This document shows positions 33,065 to 41,027 of a stretch of DNA of 43,206 nucleotides, in pieces. The position numbers and the translations under genes are program-made. The first letter of the stretch is position 1. Each line of letters starts with the position of its first letter. This stretch comes from Streptomyces corynorhini. Lineage in GTDB: Bacteria; Actinomycetota; Actinomycetes; Streptomycetales; Streptomycetaceae. The notes beneath the pieces were generated by a model. That model was not told the origin of the DNA. It made no database searches and was given only the letters and a program-made list of their open reading frames with translations. The DNA lies in NCBI RefSeq assembly GCF_003346515.1, contig NZ_QQNA01000153.1:1-43206 (forward strand), given 5' to 3'.

Positions 33065-34441
33065 TCACAGCCGTGCCGGTGCCTTCTCCTCCAGGGACAG
33101 CGACCGCGGGCCGAGGTGGCGCCCCATGGCCCGGTAGCCCGCGTCGTTCGGGTGCAGGTGATCGCCCGAGTCGTACGCCGGCCTGAGCCGGTGCGGCGCG
33201 TACGGGTCACGGATCGCGCGGTCGAAGTCCACCACGTCGTCGAAGACCCGCCCCGCGCGGATCTCCGCGTTGACCCGCTCCCGCACGGACTCGGTGACCG
33301 GGGTGTACGTCGGGTATCCGCCGAACGGCGTCAGCGTCGATCCCACGACCCGCAGCCCGCGCGCGTGCGCCTGCCGCGTCAGGTTCCTGAGCCCGGCGGT
33401 GATCCTGGCCGGGTCGGTCTCGCCGCGCAGGATGTCGTTGATGCCGAGGTCGACGACGACGGCCCGCACGTCGGTCTGGTCGAGGACGTCGCGCGGGAAG
33501 CGCGAGACCCCGCTCGCGCCCCTGCCCATCTCCGGGGAGCCCAGCAGGACGCGGTTGCCGCCGATGCCCGCGTTGAGCACGCCGATGTGCCGCTCGCGCA
33601 GCCGGCCGGCCAGCACGTCGGGCCAGCGCCCGTTCGCGCCGTCGCGCGAACCGACCCCGTCGGTGATCGAGTCCCCGAAGGCCACCACCGCCCCGGGCGC
33701 GCGGACGTTGCGGACGTCGACGGCGGTGAGATAGCGCCACACCTTGGCGGGCTCGGTGTACGCGGCGCCGCCGAGGTCCTCCGTACGGTCGCCGAGGGCG
33801 AGGTACGACGTCTGGACGGCGTGCCGGTGGTACGTGACGGGCTCGCCGGGCGCCGGGGTGTAGAGCGTCACCAGCAGATCACCGGCGTACGGCACGGCCA
33901 GCGGCACCGGGTCGCTGACGATCCGGCCGCCCGGTGGGACGGTCACGGAACCGCGCTGCCCGAACAGCACCCGCCGCATGCTCCCGGGCGCCGCCTCGGC
34001 GCCGCTCCCGCCGCTCCCGCCGCCGCCCCGGCCCACCGCGACCGAGGCGTGTCCTATGAGCAGCGGAGTGGGGCTGTAGAGGTTCGAGAGGGTGACCCGG
34101 ACGCTGGTGCCGCCGATGCTGGTGTGCACGACGTTACGTATGGTGCGCCCCGGGAAGCCGTTCGGCGCCCCCGGCTCGGCCCCGCCGGGGGCGGCGGCCC
34201 AGGTGCCGGTCCAGTTGTCGGCGGACGCGGGCGCGGCGGTGCCCACGGGGGTACGGGCCTGCGCGCCGCCGCCGTCGGCCCGGCCGCTTCCCGTATCCGT
34301 ACCCGCACCCGTACCCGTACCCGCACTCGTGTCGGTGCCCGCCCACGCGCCGAATCCGGCGAAGATGGCGCCGCAGACCAGCACCACCACCCCCATGAGT
34401 GCTCCGAGCAGGCCGAATCCGCGATATCTGGTCATGGGCAC
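33065..34441 (-). CDS. Secreted or anchored SGNH/GDSL hydrolase
   Basis: A 458-residue serine hydrolase. A signal-anchor helix (about 9-32) is followed by a Gly/Thr/Ser-rich linker. A beta-rich domain (about 75-235) precedes the SGNH core. Block I has S258 in FGDSITDG; GINDI is block III; the catalytic D427 and H430 lie in DHLHPND. Such enzymes are extracellular esterases or lipases. The GTG at 34441 has GAGGGGG nearby at proper distance; an ATG two codons later is possible. It diverges from the DUF445 gene and converges on the VWA gene. Confidence 0.9.
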   Translation of the reverse strand: MPMTRYRGFGLLGALMGVVVLVCGAIFAGFGAWAGTDTSAGTGTGAGTDTGSGRADGGGAQARTPVGTAAPASADNWTGTWAAAPGGAEPGAPNGFPGRTIRNVVHTSIGGTSVRVTLSNLYSPTPLLIGHASVAVGRGGGGSGGSGAEAAPGSMRRVLFGQRGSVTVPPGGRIVSDPVPLAVPYAGDLLVTLYTPAPGEPVTYHRHAVQTSYLALGDRTEDLGGAAYTEPAKVWRYLTAVDVRNVRAPGAVVAFGDSITDGVGSRDGANGRWPDVLAGRLRERHIGVLNAGIGGNRVLLGSPEMGRGASGVSRFPRDVLDQTDVRAVVVDLGINDILRGETDPARITAGLRNLTRQAHARGLRVVGSTLTPFGGYPTYTPVTESVRERVNAEIRAGRVFDDVVDFDRAIRDPYAPHRLRPAYDSGDHLHPNDAGYRAMGRHLGPRSLSLEEKAPARL

Positions 34442-34621
34442 CGGTTCCCCCTCACCTCTGTACAGAAGACATCATCCGGCATGGCGCGGGAACTCGACGA
34501 GCGCCCCGGGAGTACGACAGTCGGACAGACCGGGCAGGGACAATGGGTACGGATGGGATGCGGCGTGTGGCGCGTACGCACGCGGGCGCACGCGGACGGG
34601 CGGAACGAGGCGGAACGAACG

Positions 34622-36076
34622 GTGAAGCGGATGGAACGTACGGATCCGGACAGAGCGGCCGGGGGCGCGAGCGCAGGCACGGCGAGCGCGGGCACGGCGA
34701 GCGCGGGCACGGCGAGCGCGGGCACGGCGAGCGCGGACACGGCGGCCGGGGGCGCGGCGGCCGGGGGCGCCGTCGGCGGAGCCGCCGGGAAATCCGGCGC
34801 GCGCGGCCTGGGGTCCTTCTCGTACACGGCCGCCGACGAGGAGAAGTTCCGCGGCGTCCGCCGGATGAAGACCACCGCCACCGGGCTCCTCGTCCTGGTC
34901 GCCGTGGTCTACACCCTCGCCACCTGGGCGAAGAACTCCGGCGCGGGCGGCTGGGCCGGCTATGTCGCGGCGGCGGCCGAGGCGGGGATGGTCGGCGCGC
35001 TGGCCGACTGGTTCGCGGTGACGGCGCTGTTCCGCCGCCCACTGGGCCTGCCCATTCCGCACACCGCGATCATCGCGAACAAGAAGGACCAGCTCGGCGC
35101 CTCTCTGGGCACGTTCGTCGGGGAGAACTTCCTCTCGGCCGCCGTCGTACGCGACCGGCTGCGCGGCCTCGCTATCGGCCGCAGGCTCGGTACGTGGCTC
35201 GCGGCGCCCGACCACGCCGACCGCGTCACCGCCGAACTCGCCACCGCGCTGCGCGGCGCGCTGACCGTGCTGCGCGACTCCGACGTCCAGGCGGTGGTCG
35301 GCGAGGCGATCACCCGCCGCGCCGACGCGGTGGAGATCGCCCCCGGCCTCGGCAAGACCCTCGACAAGGTCGTCTCCGACGGCGCCCACCACCGCGCCGT
35401 CGACCTGATCTGCGCCCGCGCGCACGACTGGCTGGTGGAACACGGCGACTCGGTCATGGACGCGGTCCAGGGCGGCGCCCCCGGCTGGACGCCGCGCTTC
35501 GTCGACCGGCGCATCGGCGACCGCGTCTACAAGGAGCTGCTGCGCTTCATCACCGAGATGCGCGACATGCCCGCCCACCCCGCGCGCGGCGCCATCGACC
35601 GCTTCCTGCGCGACTTCGCCGCCGACCTCCAGTCGGACACGGACACCCGCGCCCGGGTGGAGCGGCTGAAGTCGGAGCTGCTGGCCCGGCCCGAGGTGCA
35701 GGACATCATCGCCTCGGCCTGGTCCTCGGTACGCGCCATGATCATGTCGGCGGCCGAGGACGACCGCAGCGAACTGCGGCTGCGGGCCCGCGCCTCGCTG
35801 CTGTCGCTCGGGTCGCGACTGGCCACGGACGAGCGGCTGCAGGGGAAGCTGGACGGCTGGATCGAGGAGGCGGCGGCGTATGTCGTCTCCACGTACCGGG
35901 GTGAGATCACCTCGCTGATCTCGGACACGGTGGCGGGCTGGGACGCGGACGACACCTCGAAGAAGATCGAGGCACACATCGGCCGTGACCTGCAGTTCAT
36001 CCGGATCAACGGCACGGTGGTCGGCGCGCTGGCGGGGCTGCTGATCTATACGGTCTCGCACGCGCTGGGCGGCTGA
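34622..36076 (+). CDS. DUF445 family membrane protein
   Basis: A 484-residue protein. Its first 65 residues are Ala/Gly/Thr/Ser-rich, with five TASAG-type pentapeptides from a 15-bp repeat. The DUF445 domain follows: GFAYVAAAAEAGMVGALADWFAVTALFRRP-like start (GALADWFAVTALFRRPLG is the family signature), two N-terminal membrane helices, a long amphipathic helical region, and a C-terminal helix (VVGALAGLLIYTVSHAL). The function of DUF445 proteins (YheB-like) is not known. The start is uncertain: I chose the GTG at 34622; an ATG at 34631 is close. Confidence 0.85.
   Translation: MKRMERTDPDRAAGGASAGTASAGTASAGTASAGTASADTAAGGAAAGGAVGGAAGKSGARGLGSFSYTAADEEKFRGVRRMKTTATGLLVLVAVVYTLATWAKNSGAGGWAGYVAAAAEAGMVGALADWFAVTALFRRPLGLPIPHTAIIANKKDQLGASLGTFVGENFLSAAVVRDRLRGLAIGRRLGTWLAAPDHADRVTAELATALRGALTVLRDSDVQAVVGEAITRRADAVEIAPGLGKTLDKVVSDGAHHRAVDLICARAHDWLVEHGDSVMDAVQGGAPGWTPRFVDRRIGDRVYKELLRFITEMRDMPAHPARGAIDRFLRDFAADLQSDTDTRARVERLKSELLARPEVQDIIASAWSSVRAMIMSAAEDDRSELRLRARASLLSLGSRLATDERLQGKLDGWIEEAAAYVVSTYRGEITSLISDTVAGWDADDTSKKIEAHIGRDLQFIRINGTVVGALAGLLIYTVSHALGG
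34667..34741 (+). repeat. 15-bp in-frame repeat in the DUF445 gene
   Basis: Five units of gcgagcgcgggcacg (three identical, two with one or a few changes) encode the TASAG-type residues of the N-terminal arm. Confidence 0.85.
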
Positions 36077-36118
36077 GGGATCCGGCCGCGCGGAAGGCCG
36101 TCGGCCGTGCGAAAGATG

Positions 36119-36161
36119 CTGGGCGCGTGACGCGGACCCTGTCGTCCGTTCACGCGCCCAG
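36119..36161 (+). terminator. Terminator of the DUF445 gene
   Basis: ctgggcgcgtga and tcacgcgcccag form a perfect 12-bp stem around a 19-nt loop, 42 nt after the stop. Confidence 0.8.
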
Positions 36162-36216
36162 CCACCATGGGGGAGTTGCTCTTGAATACGGAGGGCGTGC
36201 CGGGGGCGTTCAACGG

Positions 36217-36237
36217 CCGCGAAGTTTATTTTCGCGG
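36217..36237 (-). terminator. Possible terminator of the MacB-type ATPase gene
   Basis: ccgcgaa and ttcgcgg form a perfect 7-bp stem with an AT-rich 7-nt loop, about 90 bp beyond the ATPase stop. The rest of 36162-36329 shows nothing else I can name. Confidence 0.4.
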
Positions 36238-36329
36238 GACGGTTTTCGCGGCCCGACTTCCGGCACCCGCGCGCCGCGGCTCGATTTTCGCCGCCACGCG
36301 CCGCGGGCCGAAGGACGGCGGGAGGCCGC

Positions 36330-37133
36330 TCAGTCCTCGGCGACGATCCGGCCGTCGTTCAGCTCCACCACCCGGTCCGCCAGATCGAGCAGCTGCGGAT
36401 CGTGCGTGGCGACGAGGGCGGTCACGCCCTCGCTCCGTACCACCGTACGCAGCAGCTCCATCACCATCAGGCCCGTACGCGCGTCCAGTTGCGCGGTCGG
36501 CTCGTCGGCGATCAGCAGGGCCGGTCGGTTGGCGAGGGCGCGGGCGAGGGCGACACGCTGCTGCTGGCCGCCGGAGAGTTCGCCGGGGCGCTGCGCCGCG
36601 TGTTCGGTGAGGCCGACGAGGGCCAGCAGCAGCGCCACGCGCTCGTCGCGCTCGCGCGGATCCGCTCCGCGCAGCCGCAGCGGCACCCCCACGTTCTCGG
36701 CCGCGGTGAGGATGGGGATCAGGCCGAAGGACTGGAAGACGAACCCGACACGGTCGCGGCGCAGCTCCAGGAGACCGTTCTCGCCGAGTTCCGACAGGTC
36801 GGCGCCGTCGACCACGATCCGGCCCCGGTCCGGCGCGTCCAGGCCGCCGACCAGATTGAGCAGGGTGGTCTTCCCGGCGCCCGAGCGTCCTTTGAGCGCG
36901 ACCAGTTCACCGCGCGCGATGTCGAGGGAGGTGCCGCGCAGCGCGTGGACGGCGGTGGGGCCGGTGCCGTACGAACGGTGCAGGTCCTCGGCACGGACCA
37001 TCGGTTCCGCGGTGACCGGGCGCGTAGTGGCTCGGTCCGTGGTGGCTCGGTCCGTGCCCGCTCGGTGTGGGCCGGCTCGGTGTGGGCCGGCTCGGTCCGT
37101 GCCGGCTCGGTATGTGCTGGTGTGTTCCGTCAT
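36330..37133 (-). CDS. ABC transporter ATP-binding protein (MacB/LolD type)
   Basis: A 267-residue ATPase. The Walker A is GRSGAGKT, signature LSGGQQQR, Walker B LLIADEPTAQLD, and the H-loop VATHD. FVFQSFGLIPILTAAENV is typical of the group that partners FtsX-type permeases. The first 40 residues are Thr/Arg/Ala/Gly repeats (see the repeat entry). I set the start at the ATG at 37133 after GGGGAA; a frame running further upstream is not plausible. It diverges from the two FtsX permeases, its likely partners. Confidence 0.9.
   Translation of the reverse strand: MTEHTSTYRAGTDRAGPHRAGPHRAGTDRATTDRATTRPVTAEPMVRAEDLHRSYGTGPTAVHALRGTSLDIARGELVALKGRSGAGKTTLLNLVGGLDAPDRGRIVVDGADLSELGENGLLELRRDRVGFVFQSFGLIPILTAAENVGVPLRLRGADPRERDERVALLLALVGLTEHAAQRPGELSGGQQQRVALARALANRPALLIADEPTAQLDARTGLMVMELLRTVVRSEGVTALVATHDPQLLDLADRVVELNDGRIVAED
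37023..37112 (-). repeat. 15-bp in-frame repeat in the MacB-type ATPase gene
   Basis: Six imperfect units encode YRAGT, DRAGP, HRAGP, HRAGT, DRATT and DRATT at residues 8-37, before the ATPase domain. Confidence 0.75.
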
Positions 37134-37333
37134 GGGCGCGTTCCCCGTGCGTCGTCCCCTGTGGTGGTCTGCCCGGCCACAGTATGCGCGGGTCCGGTGT
37201 GGTGGGAAGCCATCGCGGGAGCGGCCCGACGGTAGGCAAAAGGATCGTTTTGTGTTTGGCTGGGCGGGGCCTACGAGGGAGAAGTCAGGAGCCGTTTCGG
37301 CCGAACGGCGAGTGGGGTTGTCGGGGGACGCGT

Positions 37334-40300
37334 GTGACCGGGTTCGTCTTTCTGCGCGCTGCGGGGCATCGGCTGCTGCTGGCCGCCGCACTGCTCGCGG
37401 TCGCCCTGACCACCTGCGTCATCGCCTCCCTCACCGCGTTCTCGGTCTCTGTGGGCGACACCGCGCTGCGTGAGACGCTGCGCGGCCGGGACACCGCCTC
37501 CGCCGTCCTCGTGGTGAGCGCGGACGTTCCGGCGGAACGGCGGGACGCGGCGGAGAAGGCGGTCGCCCGGGGCGCGCGGGAGACGTTCGACGGGCTGCCC
37601 GTGACCGTCCGGAAGCTGGAGCGCTCGGGACCGTACGCACTGCCCGGCTCGCTCCGGGCGGGGCGTACGGGCGACGCCTCGTCCCAGGGTGCCTCGTCCC
37701 AAGGTGCCGCGTCGGAAGGCGGCTCGTCGCAGGGCACTTCGTCGCAGGGCACTTCGTCGCAGGGCACTTCGTCGAAGGGCACGCGGAAGCCGGATCTGAC
37801 CCACTTCGCCGCTCTGGACCGCTCCCGGATCACTCTGGTGGCGGGGGAGTTGCCGGGACGGGTTCCGGGACCGGTCCCGGGACGGGCGGGCGACACCGAC
37901 GGCGCGTCCGACGCCGACGCCGACGGCACGTCCGCTTCCGCTTCCGCTTCCGCGCCCGTACCCGTACCCGTCGCCCTGCCCGAGGAGGCCGCCCGACGGC
38001 TGGAGTTGGCGCCCGGCGCGCGGATCACGCTCACCGACCGGCTGACCGACGACCGGCTGACCATCCGCGTCACCGGTGTCTACCGGGCCACCGACCCCAC
38101 CGACCCCTACTGGCGGCTGGACGCACTCGGCGGACGCGGCGTCCGCGAACTCGACTTCACCACGTACGGCCCGCTCCTCGCGGACGCGTCCGTCCTCGTC
38201 GGCGGGCGCGTCCCCGGCTCCACCACCGGCTGGCTGGCCACCGCCGACTACCGGTCCGTCACCACCGGCCGGATCGACGCCCTGCGCACCGCGGCCACCC
38301 GGGTTCCCGAGCGGCTGCGCGAGGATCCCGCGCTCGGCGGCGGCGCGACGGTGAGCACCGCGCTGCCGTCCCTGCTGGACCGGACCGAGCGGGCGCTGCT
38401 GGTGTCGCGGTCCACCCTGGTGATCGTCGCGCTGCAACTGCTGCTCCTGGCCGGATACACACTGCTGCTGGTGGCCCGGTCGCTCGGCGCGGAACGGGCG
38501 GGCGAGACCGGCCTGTTGCGGGCGCGCGGCGCCTCGGGCGGCCGGCTCGCCGCGCTCGCCGCGACGGAGGCGCTGCTGCTGGCGCTCCCGGCGGCCCTCT
38601 GCGCCCCGCTGCTCGCCGGTCCGCTCGCCGGGCTGCTGGCGCGGCGGTCCGCGCTCGGCGGCGACGGTGCCGGTGCGGGGTCGGGGTCGGCTGCGGGTGC
38701 GGGCTCGGGTGCGGGCGCGTATGTGGGTACGGGCCTCGGCGGGATTCCGGCCTGGCCGGTGTGGGGTGTCTCCGCGGGGGTCGCGCTCTGCTGCGCGGCG
38801 CTGGTCGTCCTGCCCGCCGTGGCCGGGACGGCCGGTGCGACGGCGGCTCCGGGAGGGGCGCGCGGTCGCCTCGCGGCGCTGCCCACGCCGGTACGCGCGG
38901 GCGCGGACATCGGGCTGCTGCTCGTCGCGGTCCTGGCCTACTGGCAGTTGGACCGCCAGACGGGTACCGGTACGGGAGCGGGCGCGGCGGGCACCGGGGT
39001 CCTCGGCCGCGACCGCGAAGGCCGGCTGGGCATCGATCCGCTGCTCGCCCTGGCGCCCGCGCTGGCACTGCTCGCCGGTACGGTGCTGACGCTGCGGCTG
39101 CTGCCTCCCCTGGCGCGGCTCGCCGAGCGCGGCGCCGCGAAGAGCCGCGGCCTGCCCGGCGCGCTGGCCGCCCACCGCCTCGGCCGCCGCTCGCTGCGCG
39201 GCGCCGGGCCCGTACTGCTGCTGGTGCTCGCCGTGGCGACAGGGCTGCTGGCCCTCGGCCAGAGCGCGTCGTGGGACCGGTCCCAGCACGACCAGGCGGA
39301 CTTCGCCACGGGCGCTTCGGTACGGGTCGTGGACGGCAGGCCCGCCGATCCGGGCCAGGCCGGTTTCTACGCCGCGCTGCCTGGGGTGCGGCAGGCCGCC
39401 CCCGCCCACCGCGCGGACGCCGATCTGTCCGGCGGCGTGACGGCGACCGTACTCGCCCTGGACACGGCACACGCCGAGGAACGGATGCTGCTGCGCGACG
39501 ACTTGGCCGACGCATCGGCGCAGGGGCTGATGGACGGGCTGACGGACGCCCCCGCACAGGGACCGACGAACGCCCCCGTACAGGGACCGAAGGACGCGGA
39601 CCGCACCGGGATTCCGCTGCCCGACGACACCCGTCGGCTCCTCCTCGACGTACGGATCGGGGCCGAGGACGGGAGAGCGGGCGCGTCGCCGTCCGGGCTC
39701 TCGCCCGCCTTCCTGGTGGTCGTCGAGGACCGCTACGGCCTCCGCTACCGGCTCAGCGCCGGACAGGTGCCCGTCGACGGCCGGCTCCACCGGCTCGCCC
39801 TCGACCTCGACCTGACCGCGTCGGGCAGCCGCGCCGCCCCGGCCGGGCCGCTCCGCGTGACCGGGCTGAGGCTCGCCGGGGACGCCCCCGACCAGAAGTC
39901 CGAGCGGCACCGGCTGAGCGTCGAGCGGTTGCTCGTGACCCGGGCCGAGGAGGGGGTACCCGCGTCCGTGCCCGTGCCCGTACCCGTGCGTGTCCCGGAC
40001 GAGACGCGGTGGCGCGGCAGCGTCGCGGTGACCCGGGGCGCGGAGGAGAGCGCGCCGGTCGACCTGGCGCCCGCCGTGTCCGCGACGGCGCCGCTGACCG
40101 TCTCGTACCCGACCGGACGGGCGTCGCAGTGGGACGGCGGGTACTTCGCCGTGCGGCTCGACCTCGCGGGCGCCGCCGTCCCGGAACGGATCGCGGCGGT
40201 CGCCACCGACGGCTTCCTGCGCGCCACCGGGGCCGGACGCGGGGACAGCGTCGATCTGACACTGGCGGGAGAACAGGTGCGGGTGACCATCGTGGAGACC

Positions 40301-41026
40301 GTGCGCGAACTGCCCACGGCCGGCCCGGCGGCGGCCGAGGCGGCGGACGCCGGGGCCGCCGGGGACGCGGACACACCGGACGCGGGCGCGCTGCTCGTCG
40401 ATCTGCGGGCCGTCAACGCCGTCGTCGCCGACCGCGCCGACCGTACGCTCATGCCCAACGAGTGGTGGCTGAGCACCGGCCCCGGCGCCGCCGCGAAGGT
40501 CGCGGCCGCGCTGCGCGACCGCTCGGACGGCGCCGAGCCCGAGCAGGTGTTCGTACGCGACGAGACGGCGGCCGGACTGCTCGGTGACCCGCTCGGCGAC
40601 GGCGCGCGCTCGGCGCTGATCGCCGTCGCGCTGGCGGCGGCCGCGCTCGCGGCCGTGGGGTTCGCGGTCGGCGCCGCCGCCTCGCTGCGCGAGCGGACCG
40701 CCGAACTCGCCGTCCTGCGCGCCCTCGGCGCCCCCCGCCGAAGCCTTGCCCGGCTGGTCGTGACCGAACAGGGCGTCCTGATCGGCATCGGCCTGACCGT
40801 CGGCACGGGGCTCGGCGTCCTGCTGACGCGCGCGCTCGTACCGCTGACTGTGCTGACCTCGTGGGCCGCCAGGCCCGTACCTCAGCTGATCGTGGAACTT
40901 CCGCTGTACCGGGCGGCCCTGCTCCTGGCGGGCGTCGCGGCGGTGCCCCTGCTCATCACGGCGGCCCTCGCGGCCCGGCGCGGCGCCCGCCTCACGGACG
41001 CGCTCCGCCACCAGGGGGAGCGCTGA
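37334..41026 (+). CDS. FtsX-type ABC permease, large
   Basis: A 1230-residue membrane protein. A first helix (about 10-32) leads to a large extracytoplasmic domain, within which lies a seven-copy SSQGT-like linker (about 116-150). Helix clusters at about 360-400, 420-540 and 600 follow, then a second large outside domain. The last FtsX domain is at about 1095-1220 (ALGAPRRSLARLVVTEQG is the coupling region). The GTG at 37334 has GGGGGA before it. Such duplicated FtsX proteins are typical of actinobacterial macrolide-exporter-like or lipoprotein-handling systems; the cargo is unknown. One base separates it from the next gene. Confidence 0.85.
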   Translation: MTGFVFLRAAGHRLLLAAALLAVALTTCVIASLTAFSVSVGDTALRETLRGRDTASAVLVVSADVPAERRDAAEKAVARGARETFDGLPVTVRKLERSGPYALPGSLRAGRTGDASSQGASSQGAASEGGSSQGTSSQGTSSQGTSSKGTRKPDLTHFAALDRSRITLVAGELPGRVPGPVPGRAGDTDGASDADADGTSASASASAPVPVPVALPEEAARRLELAPGARITLTDRLTDDRLTIRVTGVYRATDPTDPYWRLDALGGRGVRELDFTTYGPLLADASVLVGGRVPGSTTGWLATADYRSVTTGRIDALRTAATRVPERLREDPALGGGATVSTALPSLLDRTERALLVSRSTLVIVALQLLLLAGYTLLLVARSLGAERAGETGLLRARGASGGRLAALAATEALLLALPAALCAPLLAGPLAGLLARRSALGGDGAGAGSGSAAGAGSGAGAYVGTGLGGIPAWPVWGVSAGVALCCAALVVLPAVAGTAGATAAPGGARGRLAALPTPVRAGADIGLLLVAVLAYWQLDRQTGTGTGAGAAGTGVLGRDREGRLGIDPLLALAPALALLAGTVLTLRLLPPLARLAERGAAKSRGLPGALAAHRLGRRSLRGAGPVLLLVLAVATGLLALGQSASWDRSQHDQADFATGASVRVVDGRPADPGQAGFYAALPGVRQAAPAHRADADLSGGVTATVLALDTAHAEERMLLRDDLADASAQGLMDGLTDAPAQGPTNAPVQGPKDADRTGIPLPDDTRRLLLDVRIGAEDGRAGASPSGLSPAFLVVVEDRYGLRYRLSAGQVPVDGRLHRLALDLDLTASGSRAAPAGPLRVTGLRLAGDAPDQKSERHRLSVERLLVTRAEEGVPASVPVPVPVRVPDETRWRGSVAVTRGAEESAPVDLAPAVSATAPLTVSYPTGRASQWDGGYFAVRLDLAGAAVPERIAAVATDGFLRATGAGRGDSVDLTLAGEQVRVTIVETVRELPTAGPAAAEAADAGAAGDADTPDAGALLVDLRAVNAVVADRADRTLMPNEWWLSTGPGAAAKVAAALRDRSDGAEPEQVFVRDETAAGLLGDPLGDGARSALIAVALAAAALAAVGFAVGAAASLRERTAELAVLRALGAPRRSLARLVVTEQGVLIGIGLTVGTGLGVLLTRALVPLTVLTSWAARPVPQLIVELPLYRAALLLAGVAAVPLLITAALAARRGARLTDALRHQGER
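37679..37783 (+). repeat. 15-bp in-frame repeat in the first FtsX gene
   Basis: Seven imperfect units, the last four nearly identical (tcgtcgcagggcact), encode the SSQGT-type linker in the outside domain. Confidence 0.85.
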
Positions 41027-41027
41027 C

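Noticed and set aside
36167..36610. A possible small plus-strand gene after the DUF445 terminator
   Set aside because: Only its first 55 codons lie outside the ATPase gene, the rest is antisense to it, and no family or good ribosome site is seen.
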